DNA of 64,000 bases from Symbiodinium sp. CCMP2592. Lineage: Eukaryota; Sar; Dinophyceae; Suessiales; Symbiodiniaceae. The stretch spans positions 310,001 through 374,000 of the forward strand of contig CAJNDT010004035.1 in NCBI GenBank assembly GCA_905221615.1. The letters run 5' to 3'. Below, piece by piece: positions 62,868-64,000 of the stretch. Position 1 is the stretch's first letter; each line of letters begins with the position of its first letter. The notes under the pieces are model-generated. The model was not told where the DNA came from, ran no database searches, and worked only from the letters and a program-made list of their open reading frames with translations. Made by a program: the position numbers and the translations under genes.

Positions 62868-62988
62868 GATTTAGGGTTTAGGGGTTTAGGGTTTAGTGGT
62901 TTAGGGGTTTAGGGTTTATATAGGGGTTTAGGGTTTAGTGGTCTAGGGTTTGGGGGTTTGGGGTTTAGGGGTTTAGGGTTAAGGGTTT
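62868..62988. repeat. TTTAGGG array
   Basis: Near-perfect G-rich units. Confidence 0.95.
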
Positions 62989-63079
62989 CTTACCTTTGGT
63001 TAGTAGGGAATGGAGGAATGGGGTACAATTATAACTACTGTTACTACCATTCTTCCATTCCCTACTAAACAAAGGTAAG
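62989..63079. mobile_element. N-family element, copy 2
   Basis: Same arms as 59537; inserted at the edge of the TTTAGGG array. Confidence 0.9.
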
Positions 63080-63290
63080 GATTCAGGGTGCTATCCTAGG
63101 TGTCGATGTGGGGTCATCTTTAATGGAGCTCCAATGATGAATAAGTTTGGGGACTGTTGCAACACACTCTAAACTCTTGTAGGAGTCTTGACAGAGCCCT
63201 GAAAGGAAACGTAGTCTACTGAGTAAGGCTCCCCCCATATAGGGGTTTCATACGAGGCGCTCGAGGTGCCCGGATCTTTCGGCCTTTATT

Positions 63291-63430
63291 CATAGGGACC
63301 GTTAGGGGGTGGGGGGGCGATGGGGCTGGGGGACTATACTTCCTTAAATGGGCGTTATCAGGTCCTTATCATTATGGGCATTAAGACCCCCTACGCCCCC
63401 CTCCCCCTACACCCCTATGGGTCCCTAGGA
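63291..63430. mobile_element. K-family element, copy 2
   Basis: CATAGGGACC and GGTCCCTAGG-type arms with C/G-rich inner arms. Confidence 0.85.
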
Positions 63431-63454
63431 AAAATGGTCGAAGGGTTTTGGGTT

Positions 63455-63657
63455 TACTTGGAGGATCATGGGACTTAGTAATTAGCTTAAAGGCTTCCTA
63501 CAAGGACTTCCATCAAGGTTCTACCTGGAGGATCATGGGACTTAGTAGGGGTAAGGAGATGCAGTAAGCGCCCGTACCAGGGTCAAACGTTTAATTACGG
63601 GTATAGGTCCCCTATGTATATAGCCATGAATAACCAAGTTCCACGATCCTTTAAGTA
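63455..63657. mobile_element. S-family half element plus diverged S element
   Basis: Two left arms CTTGGAGGATCATGGGACTT (the second CCTGGAGG) and one right arm. Confidence 0.65.
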
Positions 63658-63718
63658 GCGTTTAGAGTTGAAGGGCGTTGGGGGTGCAGAGTTGCAGGGG
63701 CTTTGGGGTTTTCACTAG

Positions 63719-63825
63719 ATGGGAGTTTCCGAAAATGAGGGACCCTAATACAGTATCCTAAATAGTAGGATCCCAATTATAAGGACCCCAAAAACAAGGT
63801 ACCCCTAATTTCCGAAAACTACCAG
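63719..63825. mobile_element. E-family element
   Basis: GGGAGTTTCCGAAAATGAGG and TTTCCGAAAACTACC. Confidence 0.9.
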
Positions 63826-64000
63826 ATTAGGGTCCTAAAGGAACCCAAACGGAGGCGGCATCTCTTATAGAAAGGATCCTAAAAGGGTTCAGAAGTCATG
63901 TATGTTTTGAATAAACTTCCTTCAGGCCGTTTTGGGAAGATTACAAAGGTCCCACTGTCCCACAGCCCCTAGGTCCTAAAACCATCAACCAAAAGAGCCC

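Overview
This is nuclear DNA of a eukaryotic protist. It has no bacterial-style operons, no rRNA or tRNA gene and no CRISPR array that I can see. Its three main components are degenerate TTTAGGG/CCCTAAA telomere-type arrays scattered on both strands, about twenty families of short (80-135 bp) near-palindromic inverted-repeat elements of MITE type, and many short coding islands. The best-supported islands all read on the + strand, and many have GT (occasionally possibly GC or GA) and AG splice borders. This fits the small exons of one or more very intron-rich genes. The combination suggests a dinoflagellate-grade alveolate.

Several well-bounded exons carry TAA, TAG or TGA in frame. They read sensibly if TAA and TAG are Gln and TGA is Trp. 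A nuclear code with all three stops reassigned has been reported for a syndinean dinoflagellate (Amoebophrya), and introner elements are also known in that group. An Amoebophrya-like syndinean is therefore my leading but unproven guess. If the code is recoded, ordinary ORF length is a poor guide. I relied instead on acidic/basic composition, splice sites and phase agreement between neighbouring exons.

Layout: 1-450 holds two exons split by an E element. 450-5300 has scattered exons among A, F, B, H and G elements. 5300-7150 holds charged coiled-coil exons and an exon-derived direct repeat. 7200-18830 holds medium exons; at 14617-14725 a G element is exactly one phase-0 intron. 18830-27300 is repeat-rich with small Lys/Glu-rich exons. 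27380-28980 is an exon-dense island. 29080-33300 has exons whose introns are D and C elements. 35400-36550 is the longest unique, coding-like stretch. 36600-45200 has scattered exons. 45550-48300 and 53590-55700 are the best-resolved chains, with consecutive exons agreeing in phase across element-derived introns. 55700-64000 is mostly elements, microsatellites and telomere-like arrays with few exons.

No product could be named with confidence. Recognisable traits are coiled-coil or Lys/Glu-rich segments and one duplicated motif, K-F-E-L-F-x-A-x-x-L-K-K-R. All splice sites were assigned by eye and exon calls are provisional. The interplay I see is between genes and mobile elements: short inverted-repeat elements supply the introns, and telomere-like DNA fills the longer ones, typically G-rich after an exon and C-rich before the next.
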